NCBI GenBank assembly: GCA_025699075.1
Contig: JAILWG010000006.1
Location: 35,739-99,738 of the forward strand
Length of the DNA stretch: 64,000 bases
Origin: Candidatus Nitrosopumilus sp.
Lineage (GTDB): Archaea > Thermoproteota > Nitrososphaeria > Nitrososphaerales > Nitrosopumilaceae
Direction of reading: 5' to 3'
In this document: positions 55,064 through 62,084 of the stretch, piece after piece
Layout: the number at the start of each line of letters is the position of its first letter
Numbering within the stretch: the stretch's first letter is position 1
Translations under genes and position numbers: made by a program
Notes under the pieces: model-generated
Database searches by the model: none
What the model saw: the letters and a program-made list of their open reading frames with translations, nothing else
What the model was told of the DNA's origin: nothing

Positions 55064-55185
55064 GGAGGAGTAATCAAGCCTGGCCAAAGTAAGCACTTTG
55101 TGCTTTTGGACATGCAGGACTTAAGATCAAATAATGGGTGATCCTGTCTCTCAGGAGTTCGTGGGTTCAAATCCCACCTCCTCCA
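55064..55185 (+). tRNA. tRNA-Leu (anticodon UAA) with two introns
   Basis: Exons 55064-55089, 55112-55125 and 55141-55185 join to an 85-nt class II tRNA. It has acceptor GGAGGAG/CTCCTCC, D stem ATC/GAT, anticodon stem CAGGA/TCCTG with loop CTTAAGA, a variable arm (CTCTCAGGAG) and T arm GTGGG/CCCAC. Intron 1 (55090-55111, 22 nt) interrupts the D stem between bases 23 and 24. It has bulges AGT and ACA around the 4-bp helix CCAA/TTGG plus an inner stem AAGCAC/GTGCTT. Intron 2 (55126-55140, 15 nt) is at the usual 37/38 site with bulges AGA and TGA around CTTA/TGGG. Confidence 0.88.
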
Positions 55186-55187
55186 CT

Positions 55188-55574
55188 CTATCTTGGGTTT
55201 TTGATTCCTCTAGAGTTTAGAACTTCATAAACGTCTGGCAATGAGAATACAAATCCCACGTGGACACAATCTTTCTCATCACATAGCTGACAAAATAGTT
55301 CGCCTTTTTGAATTGCAACTTCTGCAATTCTATTTTTGATATTATCTTTTAGTATAACACGATCATCATCAATTGAAATTTTTTCAATCTTTGGAGCATA
55401 TCTTGCAAAGGTCTTGTCCTTTTGCATCATCTCCTCTAACATGTAAGTTACATAGCCGGCAAAACTGTTGACACCCTTCATTGTTAGGTCGTCTTTACTC
55501 TTTTGATAAACTTCGTGGAACTTATCATAAACAGTTTCCGAAACAGTGATTGATTTGAATCCAGCTTTTGGCAA
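55188..55574 (-). CDS. Conserved hypothetical protein with N-terminal RHH-like segment and Cys/His cluster
   Basis: The 128-residue protein starts GFKSITVSETVYDKFHEVYQKSK, similar to a ribbon-helix-helix strand and helix, and continues with NSFAGYVTYMLEEMMQ. Near the end CQLCDEKDCVHVGF could bind zinc. Its stop lies 2 bp from the 3' end of tRNA-Leu, convergent to it. It may be a DNA-binding regulator. The region from here to about 58.9 kb is rich in small ORFs and an IS. Confidence 0.65.
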   Translation of the reverse strand: MPKAGFKSITVSETVYDKFHEVYQKSKDDLTMKGVNSFAGYVTYMLEEMMQKDKTFARYAPKIEKISIDDDRVILKDNIKNRIAEVAIQKGELFCQLCDEKDCVHVGFVFSLPDVYEVLNSRGIKNPR

Positions 55575-55683
55575 TTTACTTTTCCTTACCGTACTATACA
55601 GTACCCAAGTATATAATGTTTTATTCTAAAGGTGCTGTGGCGTTGACGGTTGATTCTTCTAGGTGTTGACTGTCGGTTGATGA

Positions 55684-55830
55684 CTATTTTTTTAGTTTCT
55701 TTGTTAGAACTTCCCCTACTATTTCAGAAAAGGACACACTACGATTTTCTTTTTGAATTTTTTCAGATTGAATTTTTCTTAGTTTTGTAATCAAATCATC
55801 ATCTAACACTAATGTTATTCTTTTACCCAT
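55684..55830 (-). CDS. Ribbon-helix-helix type small regulator
   Basis: The track ORF begins far upstream at 55962, but MGKRITLVLDDDLITKLRKIQSEKI starts a typical RHH/CopG domain at 55830 (48 residues); ATG 55839 (MGGMGK) is the alternative. The strand RITLVLDDDL and two following helices fit dimeric DNA-binding antitoxin-like regulators. No toxin gene is evident next to it. The 255 bp after the 55574 end hold only this gene's tail and GTTGAC-containing direct repeats. Confidence 0.65.
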   Translation of the reverse strand: MGKRITLVLDDDLITKLRKIQSEKIQKENRSVSFSEIVGEVLTKKLKK

Positions 55831-55940
55831 ACCTCCCATTCTATCATGGATATAAAAATCTGAAATTATGGTTATGTTGCTGATCTCAGACACCTTCCTT
55901 GATTCATAAAGAACCCAAAATGAGAATTTTTGGAAGAGAT

Positions 55941-56084
55941 ATGGACGAGAAGACAATGGCACAGATTATGCAAGAAGAAAAAGAAAAATTATTGGCAGAA
56001 ATTAACGAGAAAATCAAAAAGAAAAAAGCACTTATGAATACGGACGAACCTGAGACAGGATTTCAGAATTTTATAAGAAAGTGA
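55941..56084 (+). CDS. 47-residue coiled-coil protein, paralog 1
   Basis: The product MDEKTMAQIMQEEKEKLLAE and onward is a short charged helix ending GFQNFIRK. A paralog of exactly the same length lies at 58695 (MDGKTFAQIMQEEREKLLAE). The start at 55941 is chosen because both copies align there and share AGAGAYATGGA around the ATG; the track ORF begins upstream at 55899. The function is unknown. Confidence 0.6.
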   Translation: MDEKTMAQIMQEEKEKLLAEINEKIKKKKALMNTDEPETGFQNFIRK

Positions 56085-56144
56085 TATTATTATAATTCCA
56101 AAAATCTAGAATCTTTTTTTATCTGAATTGTCATTAACTATGAT

Positions 56145-56354
56145 GTGAGATCATCATCTCAACCCCCAACAAAATCTGAACTATCCTTATTCGAAGAAAT
56201 TATTGAATGTCCAAGATGTCTTTCAAGTGAGAATGTCTGTAGTATTCATGCAGAATTTGTAAAATCTATTTTGATAAAAGAGGCAAAAGCGGAGATGGAA
56301 AAATTAATGGCTACAAAAAATACCAAGTTATCTTCTACACCAGATAATCAATAA
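56145..56354 (+). CDS. Small protein with a possible zinc knuckle
   Basis: The 69-residue ORF starts at GTG; an ATG just before runs into a stop. It contains CPRCLSSENVCSIH, which could bind a metal, followed by a charged helix (VKSILIKEAKAEMEKLMA). The family is not recognised. It lies between the 47-residue paralog and the IS. Confidence 0.45.
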   Translation: MRSSSQPPTKSELSLFEEIIECPRCLSSENVCSIHAEFVKSILIKEAKAEMEKLMATKNTKLSSTPDNQ

Positions 56355-56393
56355 CCATCAAGGTTATCTTGAAACCCAACCTAGTGAGTTTCT

Positions 56394-57521
56394 TTACTTT
56401 TTGCTTGCGTTCTGGATTACTGTTATCCATTTGTTGTCTCCTTTGATTTCAATCCCACAGGCTTCGGCGGGAGTCTTGCCATCTAACCCCATATGAGGTC
56501 GGAAGTAATTGTGATAAATCTGAGTGCCATCAAAAATCACAGAGTCCATTTTCTTGACTCCTCTCATTACTTTCTCCCTGTCTCTGAACTCTCCATTGAG
56601 ACGTTCCATCTTGTTGTTGTTTCTATCTCCTTTTAGTGAGATGTGTCGTATATGGATAGGGCTTCCTTTCTTTACTGCACCGTATTCCTTTTTGAAAGCG
56701 TCTCGGTATGCTGGCAATCCATCAGTGACAAAGACTCGGGGTTTTGTCTCCATTTTCTCTTTAGCCATTCTGAGAAGATTTCTAGCATCATGTTTGAATT
56801 TGGAATCTGCCACTTCTTGTGCTATCCAGAATCTCGTCTCATCATCCATTAATGCAAATAGGTATTTCTTATCGCCCTTGACCTTGACGTAAACCTCGTC
56901 AGCCCTCCAAGTATCACCAACCTGTGGAATGATATTCTCAAGATAATCTCCCATGAGGTTTGTGTATTTTTTAATCCACTTGTAGATTGTAGTGTGGTTT
57001 ACGCTGACTCCCTGTAGTGCCAAGAATTTCTGAATTCCTCTCAGGGATTCACCTGTAAAGTATAGTTGAAGTGCTGATGTGATTACCTTAGGACTGGAAC
57101 GCATTTTCTCAAATCCGACATTAATTGAGAATGTCTTTTTACAATCTGAACATTGGAATCGCTGAATGTCTCCGTACTTGTTTTTTCTGATTCCATATTT
57201 CTTGATGTTACCACCATGACAGAAAATACATTCCTCATTTGAGACAGTATCGATAACTATTCTGTTTCTCTGTCTTGCCTCCTCTCTTAATCTTAAACTG
57301 ATAGAAACTGCTAGGGCGTGCTTGCAGGTGACCTTTCTGTAAATGTGATCAAAGCAGGTGCACTTCCAACCAAACTCAGTTGAGTGAATGTCATAGATTC
57401 TGTTTGTTGCAAGTGATTTCATTTGAAAGTGATTGTCGTTAATTCTTAGAATGTGGGTGTTTGGGTTCTCGAGTAGTTTCTGTGCTCGTTCTTCTCTTGT
57501 TAGATATTCTTTCTGTGTCAT
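56394..57521 (-). mobile_element. DDE transposase of an insertion sequence, with N-terminal SWIM zinc finger
   Basis: The 375-residue protein has three parts. Residues ~45-75 carry a SWIM-type finger (CTCFDHIYRKVTCKH). Residues ~100-130 hold a zinc ribbon (CIFCHGGNIKKYG to QCSDCKKTF). A DDE integrase domain follows with TWRADEVYVKVKG (first Asp), VFVTDGLPAY (second Asp) and NKMERLNGEFRDREK (Glu). The catalytic core resembles IS6/IS240-type transposases. The ORF looks intact. No convincing terminal inverted repeats were found, so the element ends are unknown. Confidence 0.85.
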
Positions 57522-57530
57522 TTAACTTAC

Positions 57531-57594
57531 CTATTAGTAATATACCATTAGTATTATTAAACCTTTAGAAAAGTTATATACCATTAGTAATATA
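57531..57594. repeat. Three copies of a CYATTAGTAWTATW element between divergent genes
   Basis: CTATTAGTAATATA (57531-57544), CCATTAGTATTATT (57545-57558) and CCATTAGTAATATA (57581-57594); the first two abut head to tail and the third follows after 22 nt. They fill the gap between the transposase start and the 57602 gene, where an operator or transposase-binding site would lie. Confidence 0.65.
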
Positions 57595-57601
57595 CTGAAA
57601 T

Positions 57602-57790
57602 ATGGCAGAAATAATGCTGAAAGGATATAGATGTGAAAGATGTAATCACACTTGGGTTCCAAGAGATGAATCTAGCCCTACAGTTTGTCCTAAATGTAAA
57701 TCACCTTATTGGAATAAACCAAGAAAATCTGAATCAGAACAAGCACATGAAAGTATGAAATTAAAACGTTCACGGGGGAGAAAGGTTTGA
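57602..57790 (+). CDS. Small zinc-ribbon protein
   Basis: The 62-residue protein has CERCNHTWVPRDESSPTVCPKC, a CxxC...CxxC zinc ribbon, followed by a basic tail (SMKLKRSRGRKV). Similar short ribbons are common in thaumarchaeal genomes and probably bind DNA, RNA or protein partners. It begins a three-gene run; its stop overlaps the next start (TTGA). Confidence 0.7.
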   Translation: MAEIMLKGYRCERCNHTWVPRDESSPTVCPKCKSPYWNKPRKSESEQAHESMKLKRSRGRKV

Positions 57791-58314
57791 CCAGAACTTT
57801 AACAGATCAAGATTGGGAAGAAATTGATAGATTAGCAGAAATATTGGAAAAAAACCCAATGCCTGAAAACATGGAACGTAAAATAACCCGACTATTATTC
57901 GGAATGCCTGAACAAATCCCAATGCTTTTTGATGCCGAACGTAAATTACGAAAAAAAAGAATTGGAAATTTCCAAAATATTATTGAAAATACTAACGCTG
58001 ATCCAGATAAAGAACCAGCACTTTTTGCTATGGTTTCAAATCTAAAATTAATAATCAAACAAACTGAAGAAGATATTTCATTATTGGATCTTGTTGAAGC
58101 GATAGCATTGCATCAAATCGAATTACGAAAAGACGTGAAAAAAATAACTAAACTTGCATCATCAGGAAAAAATCAAACTAAACAATTTCAAGAATTATAT
58201 TCAAAAATGAAAAAGAAAGAACAGTCAGAAAGGGAAGATACAGATTATAAAAAATACATGAGAATAATGAAAGATGAATTTGACTTAGAGGCTAAAGATA
58301 CAACAGAATTATGA
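57787..58314 (+). CDS. Helical hypothetical protein, 175 residues
   Basis: The family is not recognised. The product is soluble, charged and almost entirely helical (DQDWEEIDRLAEILEKN, VSNLKLIIKQTEEDISLLDLVEAIALHQIELRK), with a Lys/Glu-rich C-terminus. Start is TTG with AAGG immediately upstream, overlapping the zinc-ribbon stop by 4 nt, and its own stop overlaps the next start by 4 nt (ATGA). The compact run of three suggests one functional unit, perhaps of element origin. Confidence 0.6.
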   Translation: MTRTLTDQDWEEIDRLAEILEKNPMPENMERKITRLLFGMPEQIPMLFDAERKLRKKRIGNFQNIIENTNADPDKEPALFAMVSNLKLIIKQTEEDISLLDLVEAIALHQIELRKDVKKITKLASSGKNQTKQFQELYSKMKKKEQSEREDTDYKKYMRIMKDEFDLEAKDTTEL

Positions 58315-58664
58315 CCAACGAAATTGATATTCTACGACAGACCATATCTGAGTATGATAAAGCCAAGAGAATTAGATTGAAGAATGAAGAATTATTTGAA
58401 CATCTTTGTGATTCGGTTTATTATTTGATTAAATATTCTGAAAAATACTCTATACCACTACCTAAGAAATCAGCATTATTGAGAATGATATCTAGGGCTG
58501 ATAACATAGCAAGCGACATTCACCAACCGAAAGGCAACACGAAGAAAAACAACCAACAAGACAACAGCACCATTCTAAAGGTACTGGTTCGTTTGTTAGA
58601 CATAACCCTGTCTGTTTTTTGTAAGGTTATGGTCAATCTGGATCAACTGTTGTTTGATAAATAA
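58311..58664 (+). CDS. Helical hypothetical protein, 117 residues
   Basis: The family is not recognised. It is predicted helical (NEIDILRQTISEYDKAKRIRLKNEELF) with a hydrophobic C-terminal segment (LVRLLDITLSVFCKVMVNL) that could be a membrane or packing helix. It is translationally coupled to the previous gene. Confidence 0.55.
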   Translation: MTNEIDILRQTISEYDKAKRIRLKNEELFEHLCDSVYYLIKYSEKYSIPLPKKSALLRMISRADNIASDIHQPKGNTKKNNQQDNSTILKVLVRLLDITLSVFCKVMVNLDQLLFDK

Positions 58665-58694
58665 ATCCAAATCCAGAAATTAGCAGAAAGAGAC

Positions 58695-58838
58695 ATGGAT
58701 GGAAAAACATTTGCTCAGATAATGCAAGAAGAAAGAGAGAAACTTTTGGCTGAAGTCAATGAAGCAATAGAACGGAAAAAAGCATTTATGATATCCGAAC
58801 CTGAAACTGAATTTCAGAATTTATTAAAAAGAAAATAA
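58695..58838 (+). CDS. 47-residue coiled-coil protein, paralog 2
   Basis: This ORF is too short for the ORF track. It reads MDGKTFAQIMQEEREKLLAE to FQNLLKRK and has exactly the length of the paralog at 55941, with about two thirds of residues identical. A conserved protein sequence with clearly diverged codons shows that both are real genes. It lies 30 bp after the three-gene run. Confidence 0.65.
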   Translation: MDGKTFAQIMQEEREKLLAEVNEAIERKKAFMISEPETEFQNLLKRK

Positions 58839-58907
58839 GGTCACACTTCCCTAATCTGCCCAGAACCGTTCCAAATTTGAGCCTCGTAATTATTGATGAA
58901 AATTAGT

Positions 58908-58916
58908 CTTTATAGA
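58908..58916 (+). promoter_or_regulatory. TATA box of the HTH/B12-fold regulator gene
   Basis: CTTTATAGA is centred about 26 bp before the ATG at 58938, which supports that start over the upstream codons at 58893 and 58896. Confidence 0.5.
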
Positions 58917-58937
58917 ATACCTTTGTCCAAGAGCACT

Positions 58938-59831
58938 ATGGGAAAAGGCTATTCCACTGAGGAAATAAGACAACAACTAATCTCAGTTTTAGATGATGCA
59001 GTTTCTGGAATGTCTGGTGTAGAAATTTCAGAAAAAATTGGTGTAAATAGAATTACAATGTCAAAGTATCTCAAGGTTTTTGCAGCAGAAGGATTGCTCC
59101 GACAAAAAAATATTGGAAATGTAACTTTATGGTTTTTAGAACCTGGACAAGAGTCTTTTAATTTCCCTGATGATTATTTCAAGGTGGCTCCACAATTTAT
59201 TGAATATCTGGTAAAAGGAACTGAGGATCAAGTTTTCTCTCTGATTAGAAACTGCTTGCATTCTGGAGGAACTGTAAATCGTCTAGTATTGGAAGTGATT
59301 TTTCCATCCATTGAACATGTGCAAAAATTGTATGATGATGGTAAAATTGGAACATCAGAACAAAGTTTGTTGATGAATACTATATCAAAATCACTTCAAA
59401 TTTTCAACCAAGTTCAGATAGTATCTGATCCAAAAAAGAATGTCATTGTGATAGCAGCTGATGCACAAAGTAGATTGACTTCTGAGGCATCTTCGGCAGT
59501 TTATCATTCTGATGGATGGCGTGTTTCTCATTTGGGTGATATGTCATCTTCAATCAATGTATTGTTTGATCTTGATTTTCAGAAATTGATAGGAAAGGTT
59601 TGGAAACAAAAACCTGGAATTTTGATAGTGGTAGTATTTTCTCAAACTGATGAAGGCCTAAACTTTTTTGCCGATTCCATAAATCCAATTATTGCAAAAT
59701 CTGGAAAAAATATGAAATTGGCACTCTGTGGAAAAGTATCCAAAAAATCTAAAATTCGTGCCGATTTGATTTCTGAAAAAATTGAAGATATTTTACAATG
59801 GTCTCAAACTGTATCTGAAAATCTAAAATAA
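58938..59831 (+). CDS. HTH transcription regulator with degenerate B12-binding-like domain
   Basis: The N-terminal ~75 residues form a helix-turn-helix (MSGVEISEKIGVNRITMSKYLKVFAAEGLL). A helical bundle of about 100 residues follows, then a Rossmann-like domain (VIVIAADAQSRLTSEASSAVYHSDGWRVSHLGD). The order HTH, helical cap, flavodoxin-like domain matches CarH/LitR-type and corrinoid proteins, but the cobalamin DxHxxG motif is replaced by DAQSRL, so a corrinoid is probably not bound in the usual way. The start at 58938 (297 residues) is set by the TATA box. The ligand and targets are unknown. Confidence 0.65.
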   Translation: MGKGYSTEEIRQQLISVLDDAVSGMSGVEISEKIGVNRITMSKYLKVFAAEGLLRQKNIGNVTLWFLEPGQESFNFPDDYFKVAPQFIEYLVKGTEDQVFSLIRNCLHSGGTVNRLVLEVIFPSIEHVQKLYDDGKIGTSEQSLLMNTISKSLQIFNQVQIVSDPKKNVIVIAADAQSRLTSEASSAVYHSDGWRVSHLGDMSSSINVLFDLDFQKLIGKVWKQKPGILIVVVFSQTDEGLNFFADSINPIIAKSGKNMKLALCGKVSKKSKIRADLISEKIEDILQWSQTVSENLK

Positions 59832-59838
59832 TGAAAAA

Positions 59839-59913
59839 TGGGCCCGATGTGATTCGAACACATGACCTTTCGATTATCAGTCGAACGCTCCAGCCAAGCT
59901 GAGCTACGAGCCC
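59839..59913 (-). tRNA. tRNA-Ile (anticodon GAU)
   Basis: On the minus strand GGGCTCGTAGCTCAGCTTGG opens the gene; loop CTGATAA lies in stem TTCGA/TCGAA, T arm TGTGTTCGAATCACA, acceptor closing CGGGCCC with one G-U pair. It is 75 nt including discriminator A, with no intron. Confidence 0.93.
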
Positions 59914-59946
59914 ACGAACCAATCTCTAGGCTAGACTCATTTAAGT

Positions 59947-60501
59947 TTAATTTTCTTTCCACTTGATTGAGCACCCAATTGAAGGGTCAAAATCTTTCTC
60001 AATTTTTTCTCCAGCAATCAATTTTTCCATGTTGATAATCATTGTCTTTTCAGTTGCCTTATCATCTGGTTTCATGGCATTGTCTATTTTTCCATGAAAA
60101 ACCAACTGTTTTTGTGCATTAAACAAGAAAGGATCTGGAGTACACATTGCACCATATTTTTTTGCAACCTCTTGTGTCTCATCAACCAAGTAATCAAATT
60201 GAAATCCTTTCTCTTTGGCTGTCTGTTTCATGGCATCAAAACTGTCTTCTGGATAATCTGTAGAATCATTGCTGTTAATTCCAACAATTGCTATGTCTTT
60301 CCCACATTTTTCATAGAGTTCATTGAGTGCATCTACTTTAGCTTTAACATATGGGCAATGATTGCACATGAAAATTACTAAAATTCCCTTGTAGTTGCTA
60401 TAGTCATTTAGTGAATGTTTTTTATCATCAATTCCCATTAATTCGAAATCGGGAGCAATATCTCCTGTTTTTAGTTTGATTTGTGATTCTAAAAGTACCA
60501 T
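59947..60501 (-). CDS. Thioredoxin-fold peroxiredoxin-like protein
   Basis: The 184-residue protein has the AhpC/TSA-ResA layout: GDIAPDFELMGIDDKKHSLNDY, then ILVIFMCNHCPYVKAKVDAL with a CxxC-type redox site (CNHC), and YGAMCTPDPFLFN with the cis-Pro region. The CNHCPYVKA signature is that of the PRX_like1 group. There is no signal peptide, so it is cytoplasmic. It probably reduces peroxides or disulfides; the partner is unknown. Confidence 0.88.
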   Translation of the reverse strand: MVLLESQIKLKTGDIAPDFELMGIDDKKHSLNDYSNYKGILVIFMCNHCPYVKAKVDALNELYEKCGKDIAIVGINSNDSTDYPEDSFDAMKQTAKEKGFQFDYLVDETQEVAKKYGAMCTPDPFLFNAQKQLVFHGKIDNAMKPDDKATEKTMIINMEKLIAGEKIEKDFDPSIGCSIKWKEN

Positions 60502-60581
60502 GTGGTGTTCTTCGTGTTTTCAAATAAAATTCTTGCCAAGAAGACAACAATTAAAATCCACACTTTATTCATTCTTCGTGT

Positions 60582-60655
60582 GGGCCGGTAGTATAGCCTG
60601 GTAGTATACCCGCCTTGCACGCGGGGGGTCACGGATTCAAATTCCGTCCGGTCCA
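60582..60655 (+). tRNA. tRNA-Ala (anticodon UGC)
   Basis: GGGCCGGTAGTATAGCCTGG opens the gene; loop CTTGCAC in stem CCCGC/GCGGG, T arm ACGGATTCAAATTCCGT, acceptor CCGGTCC plus discriminator A. The acceptor has the G3-U70 pair that identifies tRNA-Ala. It is 74 nt with no intron. Confidence 0.95.
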
Positions 60656-60702
60656 CTTTCTAACTTCCCGATCTACGCTGAAATTCAGACTTGCTGGGTG
60701 GA

Positions 60703-60710
60703 TTTAAATA
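60703..60710 (+). promoter_or_regulatory. TATA box of the 33-residue membrane protein
   Basis: TTTAAATA is centred about 26 bp before the ATG at 60733, predicting a leaderless mRNA. Confidence 0.6.
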
Positions 60711-60732
60711 GGATGACTTTCCGTTTTTCATC

Positions 60733-60834
60733 ATGGCAACAGCAGCAGACGCATGGCCGGTATTCATACCACTCATTGTTGGTTTAACTCCAGGATTAAT
60801 TTACTGGTTAGCAATTACCGCAAAGAAAAAATAA
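60733..60834 (+). CDS. 33-residue single-helix membrane protein
   Basis: This gene is below the ORF-track cutoff. It encodes MATAADAWPVFIPLIVGLTP followed by a hydrophobic end and KKK: one membrane helix with a basic tail, probably facing the cytoplasm. A strong TATA box at the leaderless distance and a T-rich stretch after the stop (AATTTTTAATTTCTTTTTATTC) support a real, independently expressed gene. Tiny subunits of respiratory or AMO complexes look like this, but no family is recognised. The rest of the gap to 60966 shows nothing else. Confidence 0.65.
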   Translation: MATAADAWPVFIPLIVGLTPGLIYWLAITAKKK

Positions 60835-60966
60835 AAATTATAACAATTTTTAATTTCTTTTTATTCTAACACTATCTAGTGTAAACTGGGTTTAACGTTG
60901 TTACCTTTCTTGTTCACTATTTGATATGTTACCTGAAATTAATCTGATTTCTTTAGGAAAATTACG

Positions 60967-62028
60967 ATGAAGACCATTTTATGCACATTTTTGATATTAC
61001 TTTTGGTTCCATTCACTCAAGGCTTTTCTCAAGAATATTATGATAAAGAACAACCCCTCAACGTATCTGTCGAAAAATATCCCTTTGTCTATAAGGATTC
61101 AGAAGGTTACACTGTCGTGGTGGGGATGGTTGAAAATAATAATCCTCTAACTCCTGTGTCCAATGTTAAAATTCAGGTCAGTTTCTTTGATGACATTAAT
61201 CCTAATCCTCTAGAAATCGTACAAGGAAGTAGCACATTGGAAGTAATTGCCTCTAATGGAAAATCTCCTTATTCTATACGCTCTCAAAATCCCAACCCTG
61301 ACATAACTCAGGCATCTGTCTTTCTTTTGGGATATGATTCTTCAGTACCAAAACAAAAAGGGTTGACCGTTTTCTCAACTGATGTATTTTTAGATACTTC
61401 ATTTAGATTCTCAGGAGTTCTTCAAAATGGAGGGGCCCCTAATTCTGATACCAATGTATATCTTGCATTTTATGATGCGTTTGAACCTCCAAGAATTCTT
61501 GGAGTATCTACAATAGAACTTGGCGATGTACCTCCAAACAGTGAGATTTCATTTGAATTAAATGAAAAAATTAATTCAAAAGCCGTAGGGTTTTTCCTGT
61601 TTGCCGAATCCAATATCTTTAGTTCAAATTTGATTGACATTAAAATCCCCCCATCCCAAATACCTGATAAACTGATAACGATTTCTGATGTCTCAGTAGA
61701 AGACTCTGAAGGAAATCCCTTATCCGAATTAACTGTTGGTTCTGCTGTAAACATAAAGAGTGAGACAATGATTCAATTTGCAGCTGATCAAGAATCAAAC
61801 GAAACTGCATACACCTACTATGTTCAGATAAAAGAATCTGGTAAATCCCCAACTGTTGAATATGTTGGAAAATATGATGGCAGATTTATCGGTACTGGAC
61901 AAGAAACTCAATCAATAGATTGGATTCCTGAAAAATCTGGATTGTTTTTCATTGAGACATTCGTCTGGGATCGAAACAATATTCCACTTGCCGAACAAGG
62001 CCCATTTGTTCTGATAGTTGTGAATTAG
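60967..62028 (+). CDS. Secreted beta-sandwich protein with the S-layer C-terminal domain
   Basis: The 353-residue protein has signal peptide ILCTFLILLLVPFTQGFSQ. The middle holds two FxxxG/Ig-like modules (VVVGMVENNNPLTPVSNVKI and FSGVLQNGGAPNSDTNVYL), and the last ~110 residues (AYTYYVQIKESG to QSIDWIPEKSGLFFIETFVW) are similar to the C-terminal domain of the S-layer candidate at 4114 (FAYLVQIQDGNG to LSWIPTQSGSYTATAFVW). There is no membrane anchor. It may associate with the envelope. Confidence 0.78.
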   Translation: MKTILCTFLILLLVPFTQGFSQEYYDKEQPLNVSVEKYPFVYKDSEGYTVVVGMVENNNPLTPVSNVKIQVSFFDDINPNPLEIVQGSSTLEVIASNGKSPYSIRSQNPNPDITQASVFLLGYDSSVPKQKGLTVFSTDVFLDTSFRFSGVLQNGGAPNSDTNVYLAFYDAFEPPRILGVSTIELGDVPPNSEISFELNEKINSKAVGFFLFAESNIFSSNLIDIKIPPSQIPDKLITISDVSVEDSEGNPLSELTVGSAVNIKSETMIQFAADQESNETAYTYYVQIKESGKSPTVEYVGKYDGRFIGTGQETQSIDWIPEKSGLFFIETFVWDRNNIPLAEQGPFVLIVVN

Positions 62029-62084
62029 AAATATTTCATCACCTTCTTATCCACTCACCCTTTAAATGCAGAAACAAATGTGCT

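Noticed and set aside
56355-57601. Terminal inverted repeats of the IS
   Set aside because: The sequences flanking the transposase (AACCATCAAGGTTATC on the left, ATTAGTA repeats on the right) are not inverted copies of each other.
55064-58890. tRNA-Leu as attachment site of an integrated element
   Set aside because: The tRNA 3' end (GTGGGTTCAAATCCCACCTCC) is not repeated anywhere near 58.8-59 kb, and no integrase gene is seen.
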